From Limnephilus marmoratus (Eukaryota; Arthropoda; Insecta; Trichoptera; Limnephilidae), in the NCBI GenBank assembly GCA_917880885.1, contig OU862927.1:41753571-41817570 (forward strand): 64,000 nucleotides of DNA. The letters are read 5' to 3'. The notes under the pieces were generated by a model, which saw nothing but the letters and a program-made list of their open reading frames with translations, did no database searches and was not told where the DNA came from. Below, in pieces: positions 1 to 10,597 of the stretch (position 1 is the stretch's first letter; every line of letters starts with the position of its first letter). Position numbers and translations under genes: made by a program.

Positions 1-136
1 GTATAATCGGTCTCCTCTTTATGAGGTGCTTCGTAGCCTATCGGTCTCCCTTTGTGCGGTGCTTCGTAGCCTCGCCTATTTATTTTAGTTTTCTGAAGGT
101 TTCATTTCTTCCACGTGTGAATTGCACACTCCGATT
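1..136 (-). repeat. Family E repeat, 5'-cut by window edge
   Basis: Matches 19896-20128 and 37006-37248 in the same orientation, including the segments 'gtgcggtgcttcgtagcct' and 'gtgaattgcacactc'. The stretch 'tcggtctcc...cttcgtagcct' occurs twice in tandem (about 7-39 and 40-72), a local duplication not seen in the other copies. No ORF; class unknown. Confidence 0.7.
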
Positions 137-600
137 TTTTTTTGCTTATGCGTCCATTTTTTAATTCTTGGCATTGCAAAAACATGTTTTATAAATTGTT
201 TTACACTTTGGTTTTAATCAAATTATTTTATTTATTTACATATTTATTAACTTAAGTCTCCTGACATTGATTCTTGACTACCTTCCGTTTAATTTCGATA
301 CACGTAAAATGATTGTTGCAAAATGTCAAAGAACTTGAAATAAAGCGAGCGTTATAATTTTCAGATATTTTACATACTGTTGTTCCTATTGTTGAGTCTC
401 CACTTAGAATTAGTAATTTAATCTTTAATCACACTTAACATTATTTACGGAGTACTAAATCTTCATAAAATAATGTATATCGCGCTTACGTTTCTACTTC
501 AATTATTGAAGCTTTGTTTTACCGTAAATAATTTAAGTAGGGCAGAGATTTAAAACAAACCAGATGAGCCCTTTACTTAAAGATAATTCTCCTCAATATT
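137..600. other. AT-rich, nothing recognised
   Basis: No ORF, repeat or RNA signature recognised. Composition is AT-rich and unstructured. Confidence 0.5.
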
Positions 601-672
601 TTGGTTTTTGGTGCCCTCTTCCATCGGAGTTTGGCTATCATCAGGGCATCTTTACCCTGCGGACTGCATCAT
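601..672 (-). pseudogene. RTE-like LINE reverse transcriptase scrap
   Basis: The reverse complement reads in one frame as LMIAKLRWKRAPK, resembling a stretch seen in arthropod RTE-type endonuclease/reverse transcriptases. Only about 70 bp remain and there are stops beside it. Assignment rests on this short peptide. Confidence 0.35.
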
Positions 673-687
673 GGATGAATTTTTTTT

Positions 688-786
688 TTTAAATGAGAAT
701 ATCGTATAAGAGTCCCAACTGTTCCCGTCTGGAGCCAATGAGACTATGGCATCCCCAATTGAGATATGAGGAGCTCAGTATCAAAG
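688..786 (-). repeat. SINE family A, 3' end fragment
   Basis: Reads 'gtctggagccaatgagac' and 'atggcatccccaattg', the reverse complement of the family A 3' end (compare 37740-37815 and 14720-14770). Confidence 0.6.
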
Positions 787-961
787 TGGGACATACTCCA
801 CTTTTTCTAAAATGCAAATTTGGTTGATTATGGTTGAATGTCTGATTCTCTTACTGAATAACTGAGAAAATCTATCGAAAACGGACGATTAATACAAGAA
901 ATCGCATGTTAAAGTTTGCACTTTGTTTCAATAGCGGACACTTGCAACTCAGATTTGCAAA

Positions 962-1056
962 AAACTCGGACCTCATATGTTGTCAGGCTGAGGACATTGG
1001 GTAGCGGAAGGAGATGAGGGAGTGGAAGATAAGGAAGTATTTGGCTATTCAGATTT
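962..1056 (-). repeat. SINE family A, middle fragment
   Basis: Matches the purine-rich middle of family A ('gtcaggctgaggacattggg', 'tggctattcagat'), same orientation as 688-786. The two pieces are probably one copy split by about 175 bp of other sequence. Confidence 0.55.
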
Positions 1057-1089
1057 AGAACTTGAAGCGACGTATTTTGCAAGCAGCTT

Positions 1090-1462
1090 TCGATTTGGGA
1101 GGCGGGAATGGGTACCGCCGCACTGGGAACCATTTATTAGTCATCCCAAGTGGTTCGCTACGTTTGGTGTCTTAGCAGAGGTGCACGGGTTCATGGAGTA
1201 AGGTTTGTCCGGGTCTTGCGGGCGATGCGTCTGCCCACCAGCTGCAAGACAGGCCGGATCGGGAGAGAATGGTTGACGGAGTCCCTTTGACTTCTCCAGC
1301 CGTACTCTCGGAACATCGCCTTGCACCGCAGTAGGAGGGATGGGTTAATACGTCCGTCACTCCTGGACACACTGACCCCCAGATTACCCTAATACCCTTT
1401 TCCTTTCCAGAACTTCCTTTCCTATAAAAAACCCTCCACACAGCATCCCCAGAAATGAAATG
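1090..1462 (+). repeat. Family B element, 3' truncated
   Basis: Begins at 'ggaggcgggaatgggtaccg' and runs through the diagnostic 'caagtggttcgctacgtttg', 'gggttcatggagtgagg' and 'cctccacacagcatcccc' blocks seen at 15422, 38786 and 48027. The terminal hairpin is missing. Short ORFs over it are incidental. Confidence 0.7.
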
Positions 1463-1538
1463 AGCTACAGTAAAAAGAAAGCTTGGCATTTCCTTCTCCT
1501 ATCTTTATGTTAACGATATTGTTCAATGACATTATCAG

Positions 1539-1962
1539 AAGTTTGTTAGTAGTGTACTGATTCCGCAATATGCTGGAACTAATCCAGAAAAACATCCTCA
1601 GCTATATCGATATGCAGACATATGGAACTTATCCGATTTTTATACATCATATGCTTATTTGAGGCAACGCACGCGTAGATTTTCCTTGGAAACTCATAGA
1701 CGTTATGCAAATCTTACAATTCTTAGTTATAATAGTATAGTGCTTAATTCAATTTATAGCCCGTTCCTATCGGAATGCTATAGCTACTTTTAAGTTAAGC
1801 TACGTTCAAGATACCACACGGCAGAACTGATGCACAATCAAAGAACAGTATTATCTACAAGAGGGGTGGTGGTATCGAATCAAAATTCTAAAACATTGTG
1901 TAACTTTTTAAATAATTTTCACTTTCAAACCTTGCGTGTCTTTTTATAATTAAATTTATTAA
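1539..1962 (+). pseudogene. Degenerate 3' end of LINE family H
   Basis: Parallels the C-terminal third of the LINE ORF at 33664-34929: at DNA level it follows the segments encoding YGTYP, HHM and RFSLETRRHANL, for example 'ttccttggaaactcatagac' against the corresponding stretch near 34634. Stops and frameshifts throughout. No poly(A) tail remains. Confidence 0.65.
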
Positions 1963-2400
1963 GATATCAATTTATATTTTCGAACCACCGTCCGCCAAGT
2001 GGTCACTTTTCGTACGAAAGGATCAATCTTGGTATTTTAAAAGATGTGTGTATTTGAATGCGAGCATTTATTTCAAAATTGAAGCAAGTCATTCCGGGAA
2101 CAGATCGCTTCTTATTAATATGCAAGTTGAGCGGTTTTGATCGTAATTCTCAATATGGTTACAAAGAGCAAAGTTGTGCGGAGATATAATAGAAGAATTT
2201 TGGAAATATTTTGGATGCTTTTTTAGACGAATTATGATTTAATATCATATTTTTTTACATTATCTCCACACAAGAGACTTTGAGGTAAACCATATTCCCT
2301 TCAGTCTTTTTACCCGCTTACGAATTAGAAAGAAGAATTTAATTTTTAAACGACTTCGAAAAGGAGGAGGTTCTCAATTCGAATGGAATTTTTTTTTTAT
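1963..2400. other. AT-rich, nothing recognised
   Basis: No recognisable coding, RNA or repeat signal. Confidence 0.4.
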
Positions 2401-2404
2401 TTTT

Positions 2405-2760
2405 TATGTTTGTTACCTCAGAACTTTCGACTGGGTGAACCGATATTGATGATTCTTTTTTTATTTGAAAGCTGGTGCTTCCCGTGTGGTCCCATTTTAA
2501 TTTGGTCCAGTTCTGACAATGGCATCCATGAGAAAATCATATAAGCCTTAAATTTGCATCAAGTATGTGCGCGACAAATGGACGAATAACTCAATATCAC
2601 GCCAACCGATTTCGATGATTCTTTTTTTATTGGAAAGGATGTACTTCAAGGGTAGTTTGATGAGAGTTTGGTTAGGTTCTGATTATGGGATACATGATAA
2701 AGTAACGGAACTCTCCAATTCTGAAGAACAAATTTACGATACTCGGCCGAATCTTAATCG
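2405..2760. repeat. Two diverged tandem units of about 165 bp
   Basis: The motif 'gatgattctttttttatt' recurs about 165 bp apart (near 2449 and 2614), each time preceded by an 'aaccgat.t.gatgattc' context and followed by related sequence. A 67-codon ORF (2567-2770) covers the second unit, but its first unit has no matching frame, so it is probably not a gene. Confidence 0.5.
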
Positions 2761-2796
2761 AATTAGTTAGTGTACTTCAGATTCACTAAAAATCAA

Positions 2797-3047
2797 AAAA
2801 TAAACAAAAATTTTAACAAAACAAAAAAACGACGGTGTCAACCAAGGTACCCGCGGCCCGGCGTGTTCACTTGACAGCTCCTCTCCCGCCGACACCGACT
2901 CCAAAAATAACAATCGTACCTACATATTGATGAGTAGAAAAGATAAGTTGATTATAAAGTTGTAGAAGAATACGAAATTATTTTTTTTACTTTTTAAGCA
3001 TTTTTTTGAAGTCGTTTTTTTGTTTTGTTAAAATTTTTGTTTATTTT
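2797..3047. mobile_element. Foldback element with perfect 37-bp inverted termini
   Basis: 2797-2833 and 3011-3047 are perfect inverted repeats (inner end 'gtcgtttttttgttttg'). The 177-bp centre contains a GC-rich block with a second small inversion, GGTGTC...GACACC (around 2834-2900). No ORF. Likely a non-autonomous DNA transposon; no clear target-site duplication. Confidence 0.6.
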
Positions 3048-3430
3048 ATTTTTTTTTATTGAAGAACAGATAATCAACAAACAAGTCCTGCTAAACTAAT
3101 TGAATTGGCTTGCCAACAGGTGCTTATATTTTAGTTTCATATACATATTTAAAATTTACATTTTATATCTACAGATTCAACCTTTTTTTATACATATTAA
3201 TATCAACATATATTTTTTTTTCCAATTTTTCACCATATATTTAAACTTATTTATAGAATTACATTGATTTATAGTGTCAAATAATAAATTAAATATCTTC
3301 GGTATGATTTATTCAAACTTTCTCTGTCCGTACTTATTGTTAAATTTCGGAACTATTAACCCGTCGTTGCGCTTGAATCTAGTGCTGTATTTATGTTTTA
3401 TAAACAAGAGTTTAAAAGACTAACACCACA
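3048..3430 (-). pseudogene. 5'-truncated LINE 3' end (C-terminal RT fragment)
   Basis: On the minus strand the frame from about 3425 to the stop at 3177-3179 reads ...RFKRNDGLIVP...YGQRKFE*IIPKIFNLL..., the usual 'YGQR...P.FN.L' ending of CR1-superclade reverse transcriptases, with one internal stop. The 3' UTR shares an 'aagtcc.g.taaact' block with the LINE fragment at 55025-55432, so both are one family. The T-run near 3050 is its poly(A) tail. Confidence 0.6.
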
Positions 3431-3724
3431 TCAAACCAACTGTCAGTGTATTTACAAATAGTTCACAATAAAACTCTTCGTTACCAACTGAGAAAGAGAG
3501 AGAGAGGTTTTCGTCAAACTCCGAACCTAATTAATACCTTTAAAATTTTACTCTAGAGAGGGCAATGGTGCTGTTATAATATTAAGGTTTTGATTATATT
3601 ATAGATTGGTAATATTGGGTTCAATTACCGACAAATACAAGAAAATCTTCTTCGCGTTTTTTTGCCGTCTCGAATATATACGAAAACCTTGACATTTACA
3701 AATAGTTTTTTTTTCTATTAGATT
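3431..3724. other. Nothing recognised
   Basis: AT-rich unique-looking sequence. A short AG-rich patch ('gagaaagagagagagagg') lies near 3488. Confidence 0.4.
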
Positions 3725-4095
3725 GTTTTAAATAATTGTTCTTGAATAACATGTATTAAAAATCGAAAAACTTTGTCAAATGTGATGGTTTTTATCATGT
3801 TTAATAAATATTAGGACACCCGGGAGGTAAACGAAAGGCGGGCAGACCTAGACTGAGATGGGAGGATGATGTCAGGAAGGATGCAAGAGGATTACTCCAG
3901 GTTGCAGATTGGAAGAAGACGGCCGAGGACAGAGGGCGGTGGAGGCTTATTTTGAAGGAGGCCAAGGCTCGAAATGGGCTGTAGCGCCATTGAAGAAGAA
4001 GAAGATGGTTTTAAATAATTGTTCTTGAATAACATGTATTAAAAATCGAAAAACTTTGTCAAATGTGATGGTTTTTATCATGTTTAATAAATATT
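3725..4095. repeat. 88-bp perfect direct repeat flanking a LINE insertion
   Basis: 3725-3812 and 4008-4095 are identical over all 88 bp. They exactly bracket the 195-bp LINE fragment at 3813-4007, so this reads as an unusually long target-site duplication. Confidence 0.9.
3813..4007 (+). pseudogene. 5'-truncated RTE-like LINE, C-terminus only
   Basis: The + frame reads GHPGGKRKAGRPRLRWEDDV, then a tryptophan/arginine-rich stretch ending in EAKARNGL and a stop. The GRPR..W and final EAKA..GL are the usual end of RTE-type endonuclease/reverse transcriptases in insects. The frame is intact over ~55 codons, so insertion was fairly recent. The 3' tail is a (GAA)n-like microsatellite, not poly(A), as in RTE elements. 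The upstream domains are absent. Confidence 0.85.
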
Positions 4096-4137
4096 GTAAT
4101 AAGTCGTAAGTCTAAAATAAGAGATTTTGGATGGTAG

Positions 4138-4395
4138 CGGATGTTTGTTTACATTAGCTCCACACAGGTGGTCCTGAGAAGAATAAATTCCCTCAGTACC
4201 TATGTCATCTTTGGGGATGCTGTGTAAAATAACTTTTTAAGGAAAGGAAGAAGAGTTAGTTCTGGGAAGAGAATAGGCCATTGGGGTGGGTAGGAATCTA
4301 GGGTTCAGTGTGTTCAAGTTATTCGCCGCCAGATCCAGACAAACCTCACCCCACAAATTCGGGCACCTCTGCTAATTCACCAAACACTTTTTTCG
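4138..4395 (-). repeat. Family B element, 3' half
   Basis: Starts with the B/C terminal hairpin ('tagctccacacaggtgg...cctatgtcatctttggggatg') and continues with B-specific sequence to 'cctcaccccacaaattcggg' and 'gctaattcaccaaac'. Confidence 0.7.
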
Positions 4396-5544
4396 ACCAT
4401 TGAACTCTTAGTTTTAAATCCAGCGACATCCACAGCGCAATAGTTCCATTGTTATAATTCGACCATTTTCATAAATATTAATTTCGTTATTTCACCCGGA
4501 GGCTGAATAATTATTTCACGTATTTTCCGAATTAATGGCGTTAAAGTTTTAAATATTTATTTTTGACGAAATTCACCGTTTCGTGTTGATTTAACGGTTA
4601 GTTTTAACTCGGTGGTTAACAAGTTTAGTTAACAGGTCTTTTAACAATGAATTAAGGTAACATTGAAATGATTTATTATGAATGTGATTTATGTACACGA
4701 AGTACACTAATTTAATATTCTACATATACCTACAATATTATCTCTTATTCTATGCTGTTATTTTGAGAAGGCATATTATTATTTTTTCTACAACAGGTTT
4801 GAACCTACTACACATAAATACATATTGTATTAAGGGCCATTAACCAGCCAGCGGTCGAGAATTCATATTTCGTAGAACGTTGTTCTTACTATCGTACAGG
4901 GCGGTTCCAACGAGAAAGATTAATTATTCTCCGTACCAGCTTTTTAAAATAATAACTCAATATCGAGTTTATTTCATTCAAAATTAGCTTTAATTTATAT
5001 CTACATTCAAAAATGTTGAAAGGCGTGATGATAAAACGTTAAAAATTATGTACTTTTTGTAATAAATTTTTGATCATACGTATCAATGTACATATTTATA
5101 ATTTTTAAAAGAATGTAAAAGAAGACTTAAATATGTTTAGTTTGTAAGACCATAATTAAAAAGACGAACTGAAGTATTTTCGTCACAAAACACGAGTGCG
5201 GATCTTTTTAAAATTATTTTATTCTAACTAAAATTAAAATTTTGAAACATGGCTTTCCCAGATAATTTATTGATTTATTTTACTGCCTGATTATATGATT
5301 TGAAATGTGTGTTGTATAATACAAAATTTTATTTGAAAATTTATCAAATCTGCCAATGACCTACGGTAAAACCTTATCGTACTAAAAGTTAACATATTTT
5401 CTCAAAATTTGAAACATGGCTTAACTAGATAAAAGAACAGTCTTTCGAAATCAATTTATATTTTGTGTGGAAAAGAGTTAATACGTCTAAAATTTGACAT
5501 ATTTTTGGTTTTGCCCGGTGATGATTCCCTCTTAATATACGTAT
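4396..5544. other. AT-rich, nothing recognised
   Basis: No ORF above 60 codons and no match to the dispersed families named here. Confidence 0.5.
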
Positions 5545-5890
5545 TGACGGAGGTAAGGCTCTTGACTCGCGATCCAAAGGTCGCGGGATAGAATACCGGG
5601 TGCGAAAATAAATTTTATTTGATTAATTTGTGTTATTTCACAATAAATTAATTAAAAATAATATTCAGTATGTATGCGGCATGTTCCAGAATGGAAGATA
5701 TTCTTAGTATCGCCCTGGTATACGACCATTGTTGAAACTTTGCTTGAAATGACATTAGCCCTGTTTGGTGTTGGTGTTAGGCAGGTACTTCTCCACTTTC
5801 CTCTTCCCTCATATACCCTTATTGGGAATGCCATAGTCTCAATGACTCCAGACAGGAGCAGGTGGGACTCTTGTGAGGTATAAAAAAAAT
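5545..5890 (+). repeat. SINE family A copy
   Basis: tRNA-like head with decayed B box ('ggtcgcgggatagaatacc'), then the A-family body: 'aataaattttatttgatt', 'tatgcggcatgttccagaa', and the end 'atgccatagtctcaatg' plus an A-rich tail. Short ORFs on both strands over it are not genes. Confidence 0.75.
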
Positions 5891-6056
5891 CTTCAAAATA
5901 AAAATAAAGTAGATTTTTTTTTCAAGCAGGTTTACTACCGTAGAATATAACGCTCTTTTTTCGAAAGCATAAAAAAACCAAAAAAAAAACCATTGATATT
6001 TTTTTATACACGTGTCTTGAAAATTCACAGCTACATAATAGCTAAACATGAAAAAT

Positions 6057-6395
6057 ACGTTGCTAACTGTGGTGTATCTAAAAGCCTCCGGCTTTTAGAC
6101 GTAGATGGCAGTGATAAGAACTGTCCTCAGATTCCGCTAGATGGCAGGTAGCTTAGTACCTAAGATGAGCAACAGAGAGTCGAGGAGCTCAGAGAGGGTG
6201 TTGAGTAAAACGTTCTCATCAGATTCAATTTAGCCAGCCACTAGTTAGTCGACTAACACGAGGTCAATATTGTAATACGCGAAGTATTTAATAAAACCAG
6301 ATAAACATCAAGAATCTATTATTCCAAGAGTTAATCTCAATCAAAGGTGAATCGGAGAATTTGTTAGTGTCTGTTAAAACTACAGAACACTACCT
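6057..6395 (+). repeat. Possible solo LTR (weak)
   Basis: Begins near 'tgtggtgtatctaaaagcc' with a small inversion (aaaagcc...ggctttt) and contains an AATAAA signal near 6288, an R-U5-like layout, ending around 'aaaactacagaaca'. TG...CA ends are plausible, but I could not fix a target duplication, a second LTR or a primer-binding site. Confidence 0.3.
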
Positions 6396-6877
6396 GAAAA
6401 TAATTGTTGCTTATCAACATTGGAGAGTTTTTGATGATTCAGACAGACAGATTTTCTGTCTCATGGATTATGATTGAAGTCAATAAACCATATACCATTT
6501 TCTCATCCATCACAAAACCTGATCGTGAATCCATTATCAAGGTGAAACGGGTCTACCTGATCGTTGAACCGAGTCTTAACGGTGACTGTTAACCACCGGT
6601 TAAAGCGAAAGTAACCGTCATCTCGAGTGTGCCCTTTACCGGAGGTGGGTGATTGTCCCAGTTAACGGCCGAGTGAAAGTTGAACCTCTTCGTTTTCTTT
6701 GTTCGATTGATTAGAGGAATGATATTACTCATATTATTGTAATTAGGTTATGTGCAAGTGAATTTATTTCTGCTGCTATAGGCTCCGATATAAGCGTTCA
6801 AAGATAATAAAAAAAATAACTGCGGATCGTTTGAAAGAGAGACTTGCAAATACGAATGATAAAGTGAGCGCGCTAAT
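6396..6877. other. Nothing recognised
   Basis: A 62-codon ORF (6404-6592) has no recognisable domain. Confidence 0.4.
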
Positions 6878-7118
6878 GTTGAAAAATGAAAGTGCAATTC
6901 ACACGCGGTAGAAGCGAAATCTTCAAAAACTAAATTAGACAAGAGTGGGGAGGCTACGAAGCACCGCACAAAGATAAGACCGTTTATATATAAATATATA
7001 TCTCATTTTCTTGCAGGCTAAATCCTACGGATGTATGTGTTTGTCTCTTTTTAATGTCGCTATTTTTCGTTTCATCGAGTTTCAAATCACAATGTTGAAA
7101 TGAAGTTATTACCTATTT
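6878..7118 (+). repeat. Family E repeat
   Basis: Opposite orientation to 37006-37248. It runs from 'tgcaattcacacgcggtaga' through 'gaggctacgaagcaccgcac' and 'gcaggctaaatcctacgga' to 'gagtttcaaatcacaatg'. Confidence 0.8.
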
Positions 7119-7174
7119 AACCTATTTATTTAATCTATAGATTTAAGTTATTACCTATTACCTATTTAACCTAT

Positions 7175-7552
7175 ACGATCGTGTGAGAAATGTGAAGATC
7201 CGCGAAGAATGCAAGGCTGATGTAAGCGTAATGAGTAAGATTAAGAAAGGGACGCTCAGATGGTTTGGGCATGTAGAGCGAATGAACGAGGAAATTAGTG
7301 TAAGGAGAATATATGACGCAAATGTGAATGGTAGAAGAAGTCGGGGACGCCCGAGGAAGACATGGCACGACCAAGTGAATTAGATACTTGAGTCGGGCCA
7401 TATGAAGAGTCGGAATAATGAAGAGCATGTATGAGACGATGTATGAATGTGAATGAGGCAAGGAGTGTGTGCCAAGATCGAGTTGTTTGGCGGTCCGTCC
7501 TCTCTGCCTACCCCTGCGGGGAAACGGTGTGATGGTTAGTTAGTTAACCTAT
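7175..7552 (+). pseudogene. LINE family G, 5'-truncated 3' end
   Basis: Almost the same as the 3' end of the LINE at 36445-36830; the frame from 7183 reads RNVKIREECKADVSVMSKIK and continues with WFGHVERM and GRPRKTWHDQVN before a stop. The original C-terminus continues for ~50 codons in the intact copy, so this one has a nonsense change. The tail is (GTTA)n. A 9-bp duplication, 'ttaacctat', flanks it at 7166-7174 and 7544-7552. Confidence 0.85.
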
Positions 7553-7984
7553 TTATTTATTTACATATTTTTTCATTCCTTTTAATGAATTTTTAAAGGA
7601 GGTGTTTAGTTGATTTCATTCCGAGTTGTCCGGTCATCCCTCTCAACATACCCCACCAAGGGCAAAAAAAAATAGAAAAATCATTTCAAAATATTCTGCC
7701 TACCCCTATTATAGTACCTTCAAAGAATGATCAAAAATTAGAAATTAGCATTCAAAACACCCTCGAATGGAAACAATCTTGTCGCCCTACCATTGAGGAA
7801 ACAATTCAATATAGTCGATGCTGGGAAGCGAGGAAGCGCGTGTGATTGGTGGAATATCCCTGATTGGGATCGCTAGCGACGTCTTTCAATCGGCGCCTCT
7901 GTTCTGAATACCAACAGATCGCGGGAAGAGGAAGTGGGGGAGAGGTACAACGCCGGGATTAAAAAATATGCAGAGGATCGAAAG
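7553..7984. other. Nothing recognised
   Basis: No recognised feature. A GC-richer stretch at 7840-7940 has no domain or RNA signature I can name. Confidence 0.4.
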
Positions 7985-8150
7985 ATACTATGAAAATGTG
8001 ACCTGTTATGAATGTGACCTGTTGTGAATGTGATGTGCTACGACCTGTTATGAATGTGACCTGTTATTAATCTGAAATGTAACCTGTTAATGAATGTGAC
8101 CTGGTATGACCTGTAATGAATATGAAAATGTGACCTGTAATGAAGGGTTT
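7985..8150. repeat. Short imperfect tandem repeat, unit about 15 bp
   Basis: Irregular repeats of 'gaatgtgacctgtta' (roughly 8-9 units with indels). Confidence 0.7.
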
Positions 8151-8157
8151 TAATGAG

Positions 8158-8380
8158 AAAAGGAAGTAGTGAACCTGGGTCTTGGAGGGAGGTAACACAA
8201 AGTCCGGAAAATAATTCCATAGCAGGGCCGTTGAACTCACGAACTAATCGCAGAAAAAACCCGTTCTCATGTAACTAATGTCAACTGTGAACGAATGTTG
8301 GGAACGCGTTTGGGGTGTTTCCCGAATGTGCACCGGTGTCAGAGGGATCAATGACGCTAGTTCCTCGGAGAATCTTTCAT
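8158..8380 (-). pseudogene. LINE family C 3' fragment, left arm of a foldback
   Basis: Same orientation as 10598-11172 ('gttctcatgtaac', 'aatgttgggaacgcgtttgg', 'gggatcaatgacgctag'). It lacks the terminal hairpin and is degenerate. Confidence 0.7.
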
Positions 8381-8385
8381 TGAAT

Positions 8386-8648
8386 AGCGTCATTGATCCC
8401 TTCGGCACACGGAAACACGCCGTCGCTTCTTCGATTCATTCTTGTGTTCAACATCTCGGTTGTGGAACGATTTGCCGGCCTCTGTGTTTCCTCCTTCCTA
8501 CAACATGGGTTTCTTCAAGATCAATGTTTATTCCTTCCTCTCCTCGAAAAGTCCCTCCACACAGCATCTCAGATGACATAGGCCCTGAGGAAAATTATTT
8601 TCCTAAGGGCTTCCTGTGTGGAGTTAATGTACAAAAAAATAATATTGA
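8386..8648 (+). pseudogene. LINE family C 3' end, right arm of a foldback
   Basis: Inverted relative to the neighbour at 8158-8380. The two meet at 'gggatcaatgacgct' (8344-8358) / 'agcgtcattgatccc' (8386-8400). This copy retains the shared B/C 3' tail ('ccctccacacagcat...ggccctgagg...ctgtgtggag') and an A-rich end. Confidence 0.75.
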
Positions 8649-8924
8649 AATACCGGTAGAATAAATGCAGCATTCCTCTAATCTAAAAATGCAATCCTTT
8701 TGTTAAGATATGAGAATCTATCAAATAGGCGCCTATTTCTGCACAGAATCAAAATATGTTTCAGATAAATGGGGGCTCTCGATCGGAATTGACTGCCAAA
8801 TTCTACCAAATTTTGCAATTTGATTACATAGAACCTGTACATAAGCTCTTCAAGCTTTTAAAAAGTGAATACGAGCAGAATAGTGAGACTGAATATCACA
8901 CAAGAATCACAACTGTTCCCAATC

Positions 8925-9050
8925 GTCTGAAGTCAATAATGCAATGACATCGCCAATTGGTGTACGTTGTGAGGCTGAAGGTAGTGGGGAGGGGAAATAG
9001 ATAAGGAAAGGAAGGTGGGAAAGTACCTGGCTATTCATTGGTCACCAAAC
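8925..9050 (-). repeat. SINE family A fragment
   Basis: Contains 'gtgaggctgaaggtagtggg' and 'gtacctggctattca' as in 14697-14895. Confidence 0.65.
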
Positions 9051-9132
9051 AACGTTAAACAATTTCAAGCAATGTTTCAAGCAATCTGACTTTGAAATAT
9101 GAGATGGACAAAAATACTGATAAAATCTAGGT

Positions 9133-9210
9133 CTTAATGGCCGAGTTAGCTAAGGCAATTTGTCCCGGTAAGACAAGAGATCCTGTGTTCGATTCCCGGT
9201 TGTGGCCTAT
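9133..9210 (+). repeat. tRNA-like sequence, probably SINE head or tRNA pseudogene
   Basis: Box A-like 'tggccgagttagctaagg' and box B-like 'tgtgttcgattccc' lie at tRNA spacing, with complementary ends GGCC...GGCC. It resembles leucine/serine-type tRNAs but lacks a proper anticodon arm. No body matching family A follows, so it is a different tRNA-derived unit. Confidence 0.5.
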
Positions 9211-9756
9211 TCCCTTTTATTTTTCTGTGTCTTATTCTGTTTCATGTTTCTGAAATTCTGTTCTTAAAAATGTGCACAATTGTAGTTTTTGATGATTTGT
9301 TGTTTAGTTTTCTATTTACCGACCGATGGAACATTGCTTCTCTCGCTTTTTCAAAATGATTATTGCCACCTACCCATCAACCGTTCTGCGACGTGACCCC
9401 TGCCAAATTGAGACGAAAGTAGTGGCCCAGTTTCCTGCCGCCGAGGGCACTCGCGACGGACCATAAAAACCTCCGCGGGCCTCCGAGAAGCCATTGTCTC
9501 TAGTTATCCAGAACTGATTGGAACGGAAGCCAGACTGTTGGCAATTTAACTTTTTAAATAGGCAGGGAATGGAAATTTTGTCTGGTAAAGTGACAAAAAA
9601 ACACTGATAAAATATTTGAATGTTTTCTTGCAGGGTTTCAGAAATTTCAAAGTTATTTTTAAATTTGCACGTTGATTAGTTTTGTATCTCTGGTTTGGTT
9701 ACAACACACAGTTGAAATTTGTTACACAGTAATAGTGTTGGAAAAATGATGTACCT
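9211..9756. other. Nothing recognised
   Basis: A GC-rich patch at 9395-9500 ('gagggcactcgcgacggacc') has no recognised identity. Confidence 0.4.
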
Positions 9757-9948
9757 TCTTATCATAATCATCATCACTCTTGGCTCTACAACCCCTGGTG
9801 GGTCTTGGCCTCCTCAAGAGTCTTCCTCCACTCGTTTTTTGCCAGCTCACTCCAGTTTAGAAGCTCCAAGGTAGATATGTCTTTGAGGACGTTGTCGCTC
9901 TGTTTTAATATTGGTCTTCCCAGGGTCCTTCGCCCTATCGACCTACTT
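9757..9948 (-). pseudogene. 5'-truncated RTE-like LINE C-terminus
   Basis: Minus strand, 9947 to the stop near 9798, reads in one frame GRRTLGRPILKQSDNV ... WSELAKNEWRKTLEEAKT, then HQGL and stop. Same architecture as 3813-4007 (GRP, W, EAK..GL). It ends in an (ATG)n-like microsatellite tail (9757-9780). Confidence 0.75.
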
Positions 9949-10225
9949 ATAATAATAATGTTTTATTCCAGGATGTGGGGAGGATAGTGCAATCATCCCA
10001 CACGTCCCATTTAATTATACATATTTATACAACAGATTTTAAGTAAAGAATCAAGTGCATCAATCTGCACAGAATAGGAAAAAATAAAAATAGTAATAAA
10101 AATAAAATAAAAATTCAATTATTATGTAGGGCATGGTCTGGGATGAGCTCGGGCCCAGCGCTCATTCAGGGGTGGCGCTTGGTGCGGGAAGGCTGAATAA
10201 CTATTTGTAACATAATTTTAGTACG
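9949..10225 (-). other. Possible LINE 3' UTR remnant
   Basis: On the minus strand the sequence 'gggacgtgtgggatgattg' followed by an AATAAA signal and an A/T tail looks like a retroposon 3' end, but no coding frame remains. Weak. Confidence 0.25.
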
Positions 10226-10378
10226 TTTGTATGCGTTTATGTTTTGGTATCTATACAGATTTCAAGAATCAGGGAAGAAGAGAAAAATGTGTCCTTACAG
10301 GATCATAGGGGTTTCCTATCCTAAGGCAACATTGTATATATATATATATACCTATAATGAAAATATCAACGATAGTGC

Positions 10379-10505
10379 TTTATTTTTGGGATATTTTGCC
10401 GTGTTGCGCTATCACCTTCTTTCGGACAGACATGTCAGTGTCCAGAGCAGATGTGTAATCACATGTGATTGACTCCAAAGGCACAATACCCCAAAAATAA
10501 ATCAT
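10379..10505. repeat. Degenerate family D foldback
   Basis: Keeps 'gccgtgttgcgcta' and 'cagtgtccagagcagat' on the left and 'caataccccaaaaataaat' on the right, but the right arm has largely decayed. Confidence 0.55.
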
Positions 10506-10597
10506 TATAACACTTTTGGCCGTGGTCTTAAATCATCAATTTAATTAGTACATTAGGTATGTTCATTAAAAGAAATCTATAATCTACTTTTTTTTTT

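Noticed and set aside
6057..6395. Endogenous retrovirus or full LTR retrotransposon
   Set aside because: No gag/pol frames, no second LTR, no primer-binding site; left as a weak solo-LTR candidate.
8278..8664. 128-codon plus ORF
   Set aside because: Crosses the join of two inverted family C fragments; part of it is antisense to the RT frame.
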